A program made the position numbers and the translations under genes. Positions 26,626 to 35,966 of a stretch of DNA of 64,000 nt are shown here, in pieces. The stretch spans positions 434,001-498,000 of the forward strand of contig NZ_JBHUIB010000003.1 of the NCBI RefSeq assembly GCF_042682785.1, given 5' to 3'. This stretch comes from Thalassotalea_F euphylliae. GTDB taxonomy: Bacteria; Pseudomonadota; Gammaproteobacteria; Enterobacterales; Alteromonadaceae. Within the stretch, counting starts at the first letter, position 1. Each line of letters begins with the position of its first letter. The notes below the pieces were generated by a model that was not told the origin of the DNA, did no database searches, and worked only from the letters and a program-made list of their open reading frames with translations.

Positions 26626-27642
26626 ATAAATAAAACCAAAAATATGTACCAGTATTTGTTTTTGAATAACGTCTCTGTTTACGCCATCACGGTCTTTACA
26701 TAAAGGCACACCATTAGCTTTTCGATCAGCATTACAGCTATCTATGTAGATGAAGTGACCAGCTCCTTGTTCAATGCCGACAAGCGTAGCGCGTTGAATG
26801 TGGTCAGCATAGTATTTAGCATGTGTTATGTATGGCAAAAAGTCATTGTTTACTGAACCTATCACTAACGTTGGGACGTCTATTTGGGCAAGGCTTTGCT
26901 CATTTACCGCATGACCTAGTGCAGGATCGAGCGCTATTACTCCGCCGATACGAGGGTCTTGCATTTGCCTTTGAAGTAACCCAATTTTTCGCATCATGTC
27001 CTGAGTTAGTGGTTTGGAACGACCTTTTTTGCTGTATTGACAGCCTTTATCATTATTTGCTTTGTCTGAGCGGCAATAGGCTTCAGATTTGCCTGATTCC
27101 AATGTGGCACCGGCTAACGCTAAAGAAGTAAAACCGCCAGAGGAATGACCAACCATAATAAGTTTGTCTAGCGCGAGGGAACGGTTGAATAACCCGTCAT
27201 TGGATAAGCTGTCTATGACGAAACTTACATCTTGTGGTCGCTGCCAAAAGCGTGAGGCTGTGCTCGGGTCAATGCTTTCTGTGCCATAAACCCAAGACTC
27301 ACCGAAATGAGCAACGCCTGCAACCACCCACCCTTGTGAGGCAAGGGCATATCCAAGCCAATTCATTTCCCTTGGAGAGCCAAAAGCACCATGTGAAATT
27401 ATTGCGATTCGATTGGGAGTTTGTTGTGGCGTTAAACACATCTTTGCATGACAGCTATTTTCGCTGGATTGATACCAAAACTTAACCTTTGCAGGGCGAT
27501 TCAATTGTTGATTAAAAAAGTCAATTTCTTTTGTTGATAATTCTGCTGCTATGCTCGAGAAAGCATTCAAGCTTGCCACCAGCAAAACGATAAAAGTGCG
27601 TAAACGTTGGATATAGGTGCTCTGTAAATTCATCAGTACCAT
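26608..27642 (-). CDS. Exported alpha/beta hydrolase (dienelactone hydrolase/PAF-acetylhydrolase-like)
   Basis: The 344-residue protein has an N-terminal signal (cleavage near FSSIAAELS). The nucleophile elbow is MVGHSSGGF (Ser about residue 168); oxyanion-side HGAFGSPREMNWLGYALASQGW, the acid in the VIGSVNNDFLPY region and the catalytic His in GAGHFIYIDSC complete the fold. It probably hydrolyses an ester or lipid in the periplasm. The first ATG is preferred because an AAGGAAG site is well placed. Substrate unknown. Confidence 0.82.
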   Translation of the reverse strand: MVLMNLQSTYIQRLRTFIVLLVASLNAFSSIAAELSTKEIDFFNQQLNRPAKVKFWYQSSENSCHAKMCLTPQQTPNRIAIISHGAFGSPREMNWLGYALASQGWVVAGVAHFGESWVYGTESIDPSTASRFWQRPQDVSFVIDSLSNDGLFNRSLALDKLIMVGHSSGGFTSLALAGATLESGKSEAYCRSDKANNDKGCQYSKKGRSKPLTQDMMRKIGLLQRQMQDPRIGGVIALDPALGHAVNEQSLAQIDVPTLVIGSVNNDFLPYITHAKYYADHIQRATLVGIEQGAGHFIYIDSCNADRKANGVPLCKDRDGVNRDVIQKQILVHIFGFIYKNGLG

Positions 27643-27731
27643 GGTTAATCTTCCTTAAATTTATTATGCGTTGACTATATATGTAGTCAGCAGAGAGCGC
27701 TGTGCAGAAAGTGCGTTTTTAGTAAAACAAC

Positions 27732-28619
27732 CTAAGTTGCTTCTGTGTGGCTTTCGTCTATCGCAAAATAGAGTTTGGTTTCAAGCCTTTCTGGTGGTGT
27801 ATCTAAAGGACTATTTACATACCGCTGAACAATTTGCTGATCTTTTAACGCGATATCATTAGGTAGCACCCATTGCGAGTAAACTTGAGAAATGGTTTGC
27901 CACATACTGTCGTGAGAACCTAAATGTGTGAAACAGGCCCATTTTCCCGCTTGCCATTCAAATGTTTGTAAGGTGTGGAAATGTTGATCAAGTCCATTTA
28001 TAAAACCAGCGAAAAAATTGCTTTCCGATTGTGCACCAACCCAAGGGTTGTCAACTGCGACGCCTATAGGCTGCAGTGCATCAAAACTCATTTTTTCTGC
28101 AATAGTCGCGAGGCGGCCGTATAGTTGACCGGCTAACGCAGAAAAAGACTGTTCGCTAAATCCTTTGCCATAAAGACCTAAAATTGTTTGTTTTGGCAAT
28201 GTTTCGAGAACTGGAATAACTGGCGTTTCGGCAAATAGTTTTTTAGGTGGTAAATTACCAGCTCGCTCATTACTGGGCTGTTTGCCTTGCATGACATCCG
28301 TTGGTGTCAGGGAAAAGTGCTTTTTGAACGCTCGGGTAAAGGACGACGGGGAGTCGTAACCGATACTTAGTGCTACGTCGATGATATTGTGGTTGCCTGT
28401 CTTAATATGATTAAGCGCCTTTTCTAGTTTATGTCGCTGAATAAATTCCCCTAACTGGTAACCTGTAGCAGCAAAAAATAGACGGTTAAAATGATACTTC
28501 GAAAATCCCGTGTGACTCGCTAGTGCATCTAAGCTGATTGCTTTGTCACTATTGTCATAAATATATTGTGCAACTTGGCTGATTATCTTCGTATTTTTGT
28601 GATTTTTTGTACGATTCAC
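27732..28619 (-). CDS. AraC-family regulator with GyrI-like effector domain
   Basis: The 295-residue protein starts with a double helix-turn-helix AraC domain (about 10-110: ISLDALASHTGFSKYHFNRLFF and VALSIGYDSPSSFTRAFKKHF). A GyrI-like small-molecule-binding domain follows (about 135-290). This DNA-binding-first layout is that of Rob/SoxS-like multidrug-responsive activators with a C-terminal effector domain. Targets unknown; neighbours are a hydrolase and a diguanylate cyclase on the same strand. Confidence 0.9.
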   Translation of the reverse strand: MNRTKNHKNTKIISQVAQYIYDNSDKAISLDALASHTGFSKYHFNRLFFAATGYQLGEFIQRHKLEKALNHIKTGNHNIIDVALSIGYDSPSSFTRAFKKHFSLTPTDVMQGKQPSNERAGNLPPKKLFAETPVIPVLETLPKQTILGLYGKGFSEQSFSALAGQLYGRLATIAEKMSFDALQPIGVAVDNPWVGAQSESNFFAGFINGLDQHFHTLQTFEWQAGKWACFTHLGSHDSMWQTISQVYSQWVLPNDIALKDQQIVQRYVNSPLDTPPERLETKLYFAIDESHTEAT

Positions 28620-28727
28620 TTTTGTCTCAACTATCGTTATTGTTTTACTTTTCGCGTGAAAATGAGAGCTCTTACATTGTAGAGTTGGAGGTCACAGTAT
28701 ATCGCTGCTCACAGGGACTCTTTTTAC

Positions 28728-30206
28728 TCAATGCTGACTGAATTTAACCTGATTTCGACCAGAACCTTTAGCGTCGTACAACGCTTTATCTGCCCGCTTT
28801 AACATCGATTCAATATCCGTATCGTTTGCTGTCAATTCGCTTATACCGATACTTACTGTGTAGGTAATATTTGTTGATTCGTAAACCAGGTGCTGTGCTT
28901 CGATATCATGACGGATCCTTTCGGCATAACTATGAGCACTATCTGCATCTGTTAGAGGAAGAAATACGACGAATTCCTCACCACCAATTCTGCCACAAAT
29001 ATCTGAATCCCTGCTGTGTCTGGTCAAGGTGTTTGCAACGGCACATATAACCTTGTCACCAGTTGCGTGACCATGCTGATCATTAATGCTTTTAAAATTA
29101 TCTAAATCCAATAAAAGTAATGCGCATGATACGGGGTGCCGCGTGTATTGCCCAAATTGTTGATTAACCGTTTTGAAAAAACCTCGGCGGTTGTAGATTT
29201 GCGTCAAAGGGTCTGTCAGAGACAGTGCTAGCGCTTCTTGTCTCGCTTGCTCTAATTCTTTTGTTCGCTCTTCGACTTTATGTTCTAGTATTGAGGTTAG
29301 CTGATTCTGTTCTTTTCGTCGCTGTATAAAGACCGCTTGAACCAGCAGCATTGCGGACAGGGTAAACAAAAAGAAATATTGCATAGAAACTTCTGCTGTT
29401 TCTGGATGATGCTGGAAGAAATAGCCTTTACCTTGATTACTGCCTATCCACGCAAGAAAAAATATTAACACATTCATGCAACATGTTGATGTTGGGGAGA
29501 GTTTAATAGCGGAATAAAGCAGTGGAAAAAGTAACAGTGCCGGTTGCAAAATAGGGTGGGAATATTCCGCATAAGATGGACCAAACACTAGATAACAAAT
29601 AATGACAATAATCATCGTCACTATCATTACCGGACAGAGTTTTTCCAACGTAAATTTATGAGGCCATCCTTGCCACAAAAAGTAAAGCGCTGGCGCTATG
29701 ACAATAGCGGCTAGCGCGTTACTGATAGTCCAGTTCAAAATACCCATGTACAAACCATCGAACCATGAAAGGCCGACTACGTAATAGATACCAACACCGA
29801 ACAAAGCTGATACTAGGCCAATAGCTATACAGGCTACAATGAATATGTTGGCTAGCCCTGCCACACTGGTTAATAGATTCTGTTGCAGTAGTTTTTTATT
29901 GATGACCCAATACGCACAAAGAGCAGCTAGAGTATTTCCTGCTGTGGTTGACGCATTAATGATCAAATGTTGAAGTGCGAATGGATCTTGTCCGACAAGG
30001 TGAAAATGGTAGGTAACGACTAAAAACGTGCCAATGGCAATACCTATCCACGCGTTTCTGCCAAAAATCATGACGCCTGCTAAAGCAACACCTGCTGGCG
30101 GCCAAGCAGCTAATGTTTTCAGGACTTGCATGGTAAAAACAGCAAGAACGAAGTAGGTTACACATATGATGGCATTGTACTGCCATGGCTTAAACGCAGT
30201 GTTCAT
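28728..30206 (-). CDS. Diguanylate cyclase with MASE1 membrane sensor
   Basis: The 492-residue protein has about eight to nine membrane segments (residues 10-300) of the MASE1 type (the AWPPAGVALAGVMIFGRNAWIGI segment is characteristic), a short coiled linker, and a GGDEF domain (about 330-490). The active site is the competent variant GGEEF in RIGGEEFVVF, and an RxxD inhibitory site (RDSD) lies five residues before it, so it should make cyclic di-GMP and be product-inhibited. Its signal is unknown. AGGAAG precedes the ATG. Confidence 0.93.
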   Translation of the reverse strand: MNTAFKPWQYNAIICVTYFVLAVFTMQVLKTLAAWPPAGVALAGVMIFGRNAWIGIAIGTFLVVTYHFHLVGQDPFALQHLIINASTTAGNTLAALCAYWVINKKLLQQNLLTSVAGLANIFIVACIAIGLVSALFGVGIYYVVGLSWFDGLYMGILNWTISNALAAIVIAPALYFLWQGWPHKFTLEKLCPVMIVTMIIVIICYLVFGPSYAEYSHPILQPALLLFPLLYSAIKLSPTSTCCMNVLIFFLAWIGSNQGKGYFFQHHPETAEVSMQYFFLFTLSAMLLVQAVFIQRRKEQNQLTSILEHKVEERTKELEQARQEALALSLTDPLTQIYNRRGFFKTVNQQFGQYTRHPVSCALLLLDLDNFKSINDQHGHATGDKVICAVANTLTRHSRDSDICGRIGGEEFVVFLPLTDADSAHSYAERIRHDIEAQHLVYESTNITYTVSIGISELTANDTDIESMLKRADKALYDAKGSGRNQVKFSQH

Positions 30207-30397
30207 TGCTTCCTGCTTCTAGGTAATAGTGCGTTTCTCGTTGTACAGCTTAATCAATTGGAAACTTATGTATGCCTAAATTATTATATCTTTTTATATG
30301 AAACAAGCAGTTAGTTATCTGATATGTTTTCTCTCCACAGCTTCTATTGTACGGTAATTGTACCTGTGTAAGCGTATTTAAAGTAATTAAAATCGCC

Positions 30398-30937
30398 TTA
30401 AAAGCTTGAGCCGGGCTCTTTCAAGAAGGCCTGCTCTTCAGAGGTAGATTGTCTACCTAATATTGAATTGCGATGTGGGTAACGACCAAAACGTTCGATA
30501 ATCGCTTGGTGCTGCAATTCGAAAGATAGATTATTCTCGTTTCCTAATTCTTTGTAGAGTTTTACAGCTTCCTTGTGAATGATGACAGACTCGCTATGCA
30601 TGAAGGGTAGATAAAAGAAGCCGCGTTGTTGTTCAGACACTTCTTTGTCATACGATTTACTGATTGCTTGTTGAGCTAATGCTAAAGCGAGTGGATCAGC
30701 AGCAAAAGACTTAGCTGTGTCTCGATAAATATTACGAGAAAACTGATCAAGTACAATCACTTCCGCAAGGCTGCCAAGCGCGGTTTCACGCCACCTAAAC
30801 AATTCGCCTTGCATAGCTTGGCGGTGAAGCTGTGCAAATCGATTTGTGATTTGCATGTCTAATTTATTGTCTTTTATCCACCACTGCTGTGGTGTTAATT
30901 CTTCGAACCAGTAGTGGATGACGTCGATTGCTTGCAT
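30398..30937 (-). CDS. DUF924 family protein
   Basis: The ATG at 30937 has a GGAGAG ribosome site and begins at the conserved MQAIDVIHYWFEELTPQQWW. The upstream in-frame extension overlaps the LysE-type gene and lacks support. The 179-residue product shows the DUF924 blocks ALGSLAEVIVLDQFSRNIYRDT and GFFYLPFMHSE. It is all-helical; function not established. Last of a three-gene minus-strand set (YciI-like, LysE-type, DUF924). Confidence 0.88.
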   Translation of the reverse strand: MQAIDVIHYWFEELTPQQWWIKDNKLDMQITNRFAQLHRQAMQGELFRWRETALGSLAEVIVLDQFSRNIYRDTAKSFAADPLALALAQQAISKSYDKEVSEQQRGFFYLPFMHSESVIIHKEAVKLYKELGNENNLSFELQHQAIIERFGRYPHRNSILGRQSTSEEQAFLKEPGSSF

Positions 30938-30956
30938 AGAGCTCTCCAAATGTGGG

Positions 30957-31550
30957 TCAGCTAAGTAAAGCATACAGCACAGCAATAACCATCACGATTG
31001 CAAATGTGCATCTGACGATTTTAGCTTGCTTTGGTTTGGTAAAAATTGGCCGAAGCGTACTGCCGAGGCAAAGCCATACGATATCTACGACGGTCGCGAC
31101 CAGAAAACAAATGATGCCAGTCGCGAAGTAGCCGAACAACGAACTATCAAATGGCAGCAGATATTGAGAAAAAAGTGCTAAGAATGCTGCATAAGCTTTG
31201 GGGTTGAGAAGATTTAGGATAAAACCATCTTTAAAGCTTGGCGCTCTGTCTGCTTCAACATTTGAATTAACGGGAGCCGAAGCAATTTTGTAGGCTACAT
31301 AAACCATGTAAGTTGCCCCTATGATTTGGCAGGCGAGTCTTACCTGTGGGAATGCAGCAAATAGGGCCGCGAGTCCTGCAGATGCGCCGACAATTGCGCA
31401 TGCAAGACCGAGTAAAATACCAAAGAGAAAGGGTGTACCACGCTTGATGCCAAATGTAGCTCCTGTTGCCGCAAGCGCCAATGGTGCTGGACCCGGAGAG
31501 CCCAGTAGCAGGGCAGTTGCTGTAATTAGAGTCAGTAATGCTTCTATCAT
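30957..31550 (-). CDS. LysE/RhtB-family exporter
   Basis: The 197-residue protein has about six hydrophobic segments and the signature LLGSPGPAPLALAATGATFG at residue 16, plus DGFILNLLNPKAYAAFLALFS. It starts 3 bp after the YciI-like gene and ends 19 bp before the DUF924 gene, implying a common transcript. Third LysE-type exporter in this region; substrate unknown. Confidence 0.9.
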   Translation of the reverse strand: MIEALLTLITATALLLGSPGPAPLALAATGATFGIKRGTPFLFGILLGLACAIVGASAGLAALFAAFPQVRLACQIIGATYMVYVAYKIASAPVNSNVEADRAPSFKDGFILNLLNPKAYAAFLALFSQYLLPFDSSLFGYFATGIICFLVATVVDIVWLCLGSTLRPIFTKPKQAKIVRCTFAIVMVIAVLYALLS

Positions 31551-31553
31551 TAT

Positions 31554-31844
31554 TTATTCTTCTAGCAGTGAACCTAAGTGAGGCGCAACTTTTGTTGGCA
31601 CAAACTCAGTGATTTCATAGTCGGCGATATTGGCCTTGTGAAAAGGATCTAAGGAGAGAATCTCTTCTAATAGCTCACGCGATTTGGTTTGTGCGAGTAT
31701 AATTCCGCCGGTTCTAGGGACCTTTCGGCCTGAAGCAATAAAGTTGCCGTCAGCATATTGTTGCTTGAGAAAATCGAGGTGAGCAGGCAAGTGTCTATCC
31801 ACCTGGTTGAGTTCAACTTTATACGTTAGCGATATAATAAACAT
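31554..31844 (-). CDS. YciI-like family protein
   Basis: The 96-residue dimeric alpha/beta-barrel-type protein has the YCII pattern: HLPAHLDFLKQQYADGNFIASGRKVPRTGGIILA and a C-terminal DPFHKANIADYEITEF (Asp/His pair). Members are sometimes enzymes (for example dechlorinating muconolactone-like) but most have no known activity. First gene of the YciI-LysE-DUF924 set. Confidence 0.87.
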   Translation of the reverse strand: MFIISLTYKVELNQVDRHLPAHLDFLKQQYADGNFIASGRKVPRTGGIILAQTKSRELLEEILSLDPFHKANIADYEITEFVPTKVAPHLGSLLEE

Positions 31845-31884
31845 CCTTGGTCCTTGCTAAAGCTTGTAATTAATGCGCTGTTAT

Positions 31885-32250
31885 TTATATCCAACAATCA
31901 TTATCTGCCGTCAATTTCCCACCCGCTTGACCTGTGTTAACAACACCTCGCGGTTCAATTAACAAAATTTGGCACTCTGATTGAGCAACTGGTTTGTGCT
32001 CTACGCCTTTAGGGACGACAAACATCTCACCTGTGTTTAACTGAATGACACGGTCTCGCAAATGAATGGCTAAACTACCATTCATTACGATAAATACTTC
32101 ATCGGTATCTTCATGAGTGTGCCATACAAATTCGCCCTCAACTTTTGCCAGTTTAAGTTGATAATTGTTCATTTCTGCAATTACCTTAGGTGACCAATGC
32201 TTGGAAAATTGGCTAAATTTCTCGTTGAAGTTAATGACATCGTTTGGCAT
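31885..32250 (-). CDS. Cupin-domain protein
   Basis: The start at 32250 (MPNDVINFNEKF) is preferred; the longer frame would run into the NUDIX gene. The 121-residue protein is a single cupin barrel with metal ligands HTHEDTDEVFIVMNG (motif 1) and PKGVEHKP (motif 2). It could be a mannose-6-phosphate-isomerase-like or dioxygenase-like protein, but the reaction is unknown. It lies 15 bp downstream of the NUDIX hydrolase, likely one operon. Confidence 0.85.
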   Translation of the reverse strand: MPNDVINFNEKFSQFSKHWSPKVIAEMNNYQLKLAKVEGEFVWHTHEDTDEVFIVMNGSLAIHLRDRVIQLNTGEMFVVPKGVEHKPVAQSECQILLIEPRGVVNTGQAGGKLTADNDCWI

Positions 32251-32264
32251 AAATAAACTCGCCT

Positions 32265-32666
32265 CTATTCGTTGATTAGTCCTTGTTGGTAGAGCCAATC
32301 AAAAACTTTGACTGACGCTATAGAAGTTTCATGTCGTTGTGTGTATCCAAGATAGGTTATTTCTTCTATTTCTGCTGCGGGTGAAGCATTACCCGTATAT
32401 TCGGCAAAATAGCATGTCATTTTAACTTTGGTACCGTCGTCTTTACCGTCAGCTGGGGCAAGGAAAGTATCTGCATAGGTAATAGTTTCGGGTATAAGCG
32501 CTACAGATATTTCTTCATCTATTTCTCGAATAAGCGCCTGTTCGTCATTTTCGCCTGGATCGCGTTTGCCACCAGGGATATAAAACAGTGATTTATTCTT
32601 AGAACGGGCACATAAAAGTTTATTGTTCTTGATATAAAGCCACGCAAGCTTATCGATAGTTTTCAA
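32265..32666 (-). CDS. NUDIX hydrolase
   Basis: The 133-residue protein carries a complete Nudix box: GGKRDPGENDEQALIREIDEE (about residues 32-52), matching G-x5-E-x7-R-E-U-x-E-E. It hydrolyses a nucleoside diphosphate linked to some moiety; the substrate cannot be read. It is followed by a cupin gene on the same strand. Confidence 0.92.
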   Translation of the reverse strand: MKTIDKLAWLYIKNNKLLCARSKNKSLFYIPGGKRDPGENDEQALIREIDEEISVALIPETITYADTFLAPADGKDDGTKVKMTCYFAEYTGNASPAAEIEEITYLGYTQRHETSIASVKVFDWLYQQGLINE

Positions 32667-32776
32667 TGGATATGTCCTTAAAGGGAATTAGTAATAATGC
32701 AGGGCATCCTTGTCAGCTGCTTCAAATTTTACCCTGTAAGTTTTTCAAAAAGCGAATAAATTTTAGAAACAGTGAA

Positions 32777-32806
32777 AATAAAAAAGGCACCGAATGGTGC
32801 CTTTTG
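32777..32806 (-). terminator. Terminator of trhO
   Basis: GGCACC/GGTGCC with a GAAT loop is followed on the minus strand by six T. It lies 22 bp past the trhO stop. Confidence 0.85.
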
Positions 32807-32827
32807 GGGTAAAATTTCTTTGTTTAA

Positions 32828-33811
32828 CTACTTAGCTGCTGCTGCCTTTTGTGCTTCAATACGCGCTTTCTTTTGCGCTTTTCTTTGTTCCAATATTTTA
32901 GCCGCATCTGAACCTACGTGTGTTTCACCGCGCTCTTTTGCTAGTTGCATTTGACGCTCGCGTTCAGCATAACGTGCGCGCTGCTCTTCAGTCGTTTTGT
33001 CAAAACAGTGATGACAGCTGACACCTTTTTCGTATTCAGGTTTCTCTTTGTCTTCTTCTAGTATGGGCATACGGCATGCATGACATTGATCGTATTTGCC
33101 TGCTTCTAGGCTGTGGTCTACCGTAACGCGATCGTCAAAGACAAAGCATTCGCCTTTCCACATGGTTTCTTCTGCTGGAACATCTTCCAAATACTGCAAG
33201 ATACCACCTTCAAGGTGATACACTTCCTCAAACCCTTGCTCTTTCATGTAAGCAGTCGACTTTTCACAACGAATACCGCCAGTACAAAACATGGCGACTT
33301 TTTTGTGTTTTGTCGGATCCATGTTTTCTTTAGCCCAAGCGGGGAATTCACGGAATGTTTTCGTGTCTGGGTCAACGGCGTTTTCGAAAGTACCGATTTG
33401 CACTTCGTAATCATTGCGGGTATCAACAACAAATACCTCGGGATCTGAGATTAACGCGTTCCAATCTTTTGGCTTAACGTAAGTACCGACAACGTGGCGA
33501 GGATCGATGCCTTCAACACCCATGGTGACTATTTCATTTTTGAGTTTAACTTTAGTGCGTTTAAACGGTTTTTCTTCTGTAAACGATTCTTTGTAAGAAA
33601 TGTCTTTAAGGCGAGCGTCCGCTTTTAACCACATTAATAAGGCATCAATGCCTTCACGAGAACCTGCAACTGTCCCGTTAATGCCTTCTTTGGCTAAAAG
33701 CAAGGTACCGCAGATGTGGTTGTCTTCCATTGTTTTTAGCAATTTAGGACGGATAGCTTCAAAATCTTCAAGCGCAACAAATTTGTACATTGCGCAAACA
33801 ACGTAAGTCAT
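32828..33811 (-). CDS. trhO: tRNA uridine-34 hydroxylase TrhO (rhodanese-related)
   Basis: The 327-residue protein has the YceA/TrhO layout: an N-terminal ferredoxin-like part (LLLAKEGINGTVAGS), a rhodanese domain (VVDTRNDYEVQIGTFENAVDP) with catalytic Cys in MFCTGGIRCEKSTAYM, and a C-terminal Cys-rich tail (CHACR, CHHCF). TrhO makes 5-hydroxyuridine at the wobble position of certain tRNAs, an oxygen-dependent step toward cmo5U/mcmo5U. The very C terminus is Lys/Ala-rich. Single gene with its own terminator. Confidence 0.94.
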   Translation of the reverse strand: MTYVVCAMYKFVALEDFEAIRPKLLKTMEDNHICGTLLLAKEGINGTVAGSREGIDALLMWLKADARLKDISYKESFTEEKPFKRTKVKLKNEIVTMGVEGIDPRHVVGTYVKPKDWNALISDPEVFVVDTRNDYEVQIGTFENAVDPDTKTFREFPAWAKENMDPTKHKKVAMFCTGGIRCEKSTAYMKEQGFEEVYHLEGGILQYLEDVPAEETMWKGECFVFDDRVTVDHSLEAGKYDQCHACRMPILEEDKEKPEYEKGVSCHHCFDKTTEEQRARYAERERQMQLAKERGETHVGSDAAKILEQRKAQKKARIEAQKAAAAK

Positions 33812-33925
33812 GTGTTTTCCTTTTACTGGCCGGAACGTAAAACCGGTGCAAGAGTGATAAATTGATACTGCAGTAGGGATAGCCTGACGCAGCGGACGCT
33901 ATTATATGGATTTAGGCATAAAATG

Positions 33926-33950
33926 CAAAAAAGCGGCAATCGCCGCTCTT
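33926..33950 (-). terminator. Terminator of the VOC-family gene
   Basis: AGCGGC/GCCGCT has a 4-nt loop and is followed on the minus strand by six T. It lies 17 bp beyond the VOC stop. Confidence 0.8.
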
Positions 33951-33966
33951 TTATTTGTTAACTTTT

Positions 33967-34344
33967 CTACAGTTTATGCAGCGCGCATATCTTATTCCCT
34001 GACGGGTCACGTAAATAAGCTAAGTACAACTTCATACCTGCTCCTTCACGAATACCTGGTGCATCTTCACAGGTCGTTCCCCCATTTTCTAAGCCCGCAG
34101 CGTGCCAAGCATCTGCAATTTCAGGTGTTTTTGCTGCGAAACCTATTGTTGTTCCGTTGCCATGACTGGCATCTTCGCCATCAATTGGTTTGGTCAGCGC
34201 GAATATGCCTGTTTCGGTGAAGTAAAAACAGCGACCTTTTTCATCAATTACCCCTTCAGGGTGGCCCATTGCACCGAGTACGGCATCGTAAAATTTTTTA
34301 GACGCTTGAATATCGTTAGCGCCAATCATGATATGACTAAACAT
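33967..34344 (-). CDS. VOC-family (glyoxalase/bleomycin-resistance fold) protein
   Basis: The 125-residue protein starts MFSHIMIGANDIQASKKFYDAVL, the typical first beta-alpha-beta unit. GTTIGFAAKTPEIADAWHAAGL and a C-terminal LRDPSGNKICALHK give the second half with the usual acidic/His metal ligands. Members include glyoxalases and dioxygenases; no substrate is apparent. Single gene with a terminator. Confidence 0.88.
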   Translation of the reverse strand: MFSHIMIGANDIQASKKFYDAVLGAMGHPEGVIDEKGRCFYFTETGIFALTKPIDGEDASHGNGTTIGFAAKTPEIADAWHAAGLENGGTTCEDAPGIREGAGMKLYLAYLRDPSGNKICALHKL

Positions 34345-34448
34345 AAAATTCTCTTTTGTTGTTATTAATTGCAGTGTTGTACGTTAGCAACAACTTCACG
34401 GTTGTGCGAATAGTGTTACGTAACAAGTCATGAACTAGACCGGCTCAT

Positions 34449-35072
34449 TTATGCTTTCTTTTCCAATAAATGTTGAATTAATGCTTTGTATTGGGCAATG
34501 CTTTTAATGTCATTAGTTAATGGGCGGTATTTCCCGTTTACGATAAGCGTTGGTACCGTTCTTACCCCTTGTGCTCGAAGTTGTTCGGTATTCTTTTTCA
34601 TTTTGTTTGCCAGTGCATTGACGGAAAAGCTATTAAACACCTTATCGAATTTTTCATTATCAATACCATTAACTAAAAATAAGTTGCGAATGTCACTCTC
34701 TTTATCAAACGTTGCTCTGTCGACATGAATGTATTTAAAAATAGCACCAACTATTTTGTCTTTTTCACCGAGACGATCCGCAGTAATAATGGCTTTAGTT
34801 AAGGCATGTTCAATGTCGGGTTGTTGTCCGGGCATACTGTCAACATGGTTTTTATTAAAAGCGACTCCTTGCGGTAAGGTTGCGGCAACCTCGTTCATGA
34901 ATGGCTCTTGCTTGAAGCAATGTGGGCAATAAAATGAAAAGTACTCCCTTACCTCTTGCTTATCTGATATTGGATTAGCCAATACTTGATAGTGCTTTCC
35001 TTCAATAAATTCACTCGCGAATACAGGGATGGCAGAAATCGTTAAGGTGATCGCCATTAGGATATTTTTCAT
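34449..35072 (-). CDS. DsbA-family periplasmic thiol oxidoreductase
   Basis: The 207-residue protein has a signal peptide (cleavage near PVFASEF) and a thioredoxin fold with active site FYCPHCFKQEP (the CPHC of DsbA, about residue 50). The cis-Pro region is VRTVPTLIVNGKYR. It donates disulfides to exported proteins. It may be the main DsbA or an additional paralogue; the window does not decide. Monocistronic by appearance. Confidence 0.92.
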   Translation of the reverse strand: MKNILMAITLTISAIPVFASEFIEGKHYQVLANPISDKQEVREYFSFYCPHCFKQEPFMNEVAATLPQGVAFNKNHVDSMPGQQPDIEHALTKAIITADRLGEKDKIVGAIFKYIHVDRATFDKESDIRNLFLVNGIDNEKFDKVFNSFSVNALANKMKKNTEQLRAQGVRTVPTLIVNGKYRPLTNDIKSIAQYKALIQHLLEKKA

Positions 35073-35245
35073 AAAAAACTTCCGTATTTAGGTTAACTAT
35101 ATTTATGTAAGCTACTGAAGCAGCGAATATTTAGTCAGCTAACTTAGGAAAAAGTTCAGGAAGAGGTTATTAGACGATAAAGTGTTTTATAGGGGCGGCA
35201 TCTGCGGTGGAGAGTATAGAGCCGCCACTATGGACAGTTTTACTG

Positions 35246-35731
35246 TTATACTGAACTGCCTTTACAGCGAGCTTTGTGCTCAATTCGATTGTTAATCCAT
35301 GGCGCTTCGAGTTCCGTTGTTACGATCTCTGATACACGAATACCTGTGTCAGATTCTTGAATCCATAAATGAACTAAATGGCCTTCTACTCGACGATTTG
35401 GCATGTAGCTTGTGCCAGGTGCCAAATTCACTTTAAAGTTTGCGTAAGCTCTTCGAAGCGCCATTGGTCGGTCTTGATCTCGAATGAGTACTTTCAACCA
35501 GAGATTATGTTTTCCCGCTTCATACTGGCGTGGCTGCGCCCATTCTTCTGGTTGTTGGTTATGACACATAAGGTAAATACGTTCGTAATTATCGTCAGCC
35601 TCTGAGCTTGTTATGTTCTCGAATCTAAAATGATCGTCTTTAACGGTGTGTTTGACCAAAGGGAAGGTGCTACATGCTGACAGAACAAGTGCCATACCAG
35701 CACAAGCCAGTAATGTGGTAGGTCGTCTCAT
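35246..35731 (-). CDS. Lipoprotein of unknown function
   Basis: The ATG at 35731 has an AAGGAC site and starts a typical lipoprotein signal (MRRPTTLLACAGMALVLSAC). A GTG 18 bp upstream is less likely. The mature part (about 140 residues) contains VKDDHFRFENITSSEADDNYERIYLMCHNQ and a beta-rich C terminus with two Cys (LMCHNQ and KARCKGSS) that could form a disulfide. I do not recognise the family. Confidence 0.6.
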   Translation of the reverse strand: MRRPTTLLACAGMALVLSACSTFPLVKHTVKDDHFRFENITSSEADDNYERIYLMCHNQQPEEWAQPRQYEAGKHNLWLKVLIRDQDRPMALRRAYANFKVNLAPGTSYMPNRRVEGHLVHLWIQESDTGIRVSEIVTTELEAPWINNRIEHKARCKGSSV

Positions 35732-35766
35732 TTTGAAGTCCTTATTCACAATTAACAGGGTTTACG

Positions 35767-35787
35767 CAGGCAATCTCCAATTGCCTG
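35767..35787. repeat. Small inverted repeat
   Basis: CAGGCAAT and ATTGCCTG form a perfect 8-bp stem with a 5-nt loop, about 35 bp upstream of the lipoprotein start codon. No T-run follows on either strand. It may be a regulatory hairpin in the leader. Confidence 0.35.
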
Positions 35788-35966
35788 TATCGCAAGCTAC
35801 TTATGCTTAAAGGAAGTTACTAGCCATAAGCGTTAAATAAAAATGTTGCTCGCGCTATAGCAGTATAGTTGTGTATAGCTACATCAACAATTTTAGTGAT
35901 TAATTTGATACTAGCTGCAGAGAAAGAGCGAATCATTTACTGGCTTGGTTGGCTAGACGCCCTTTT

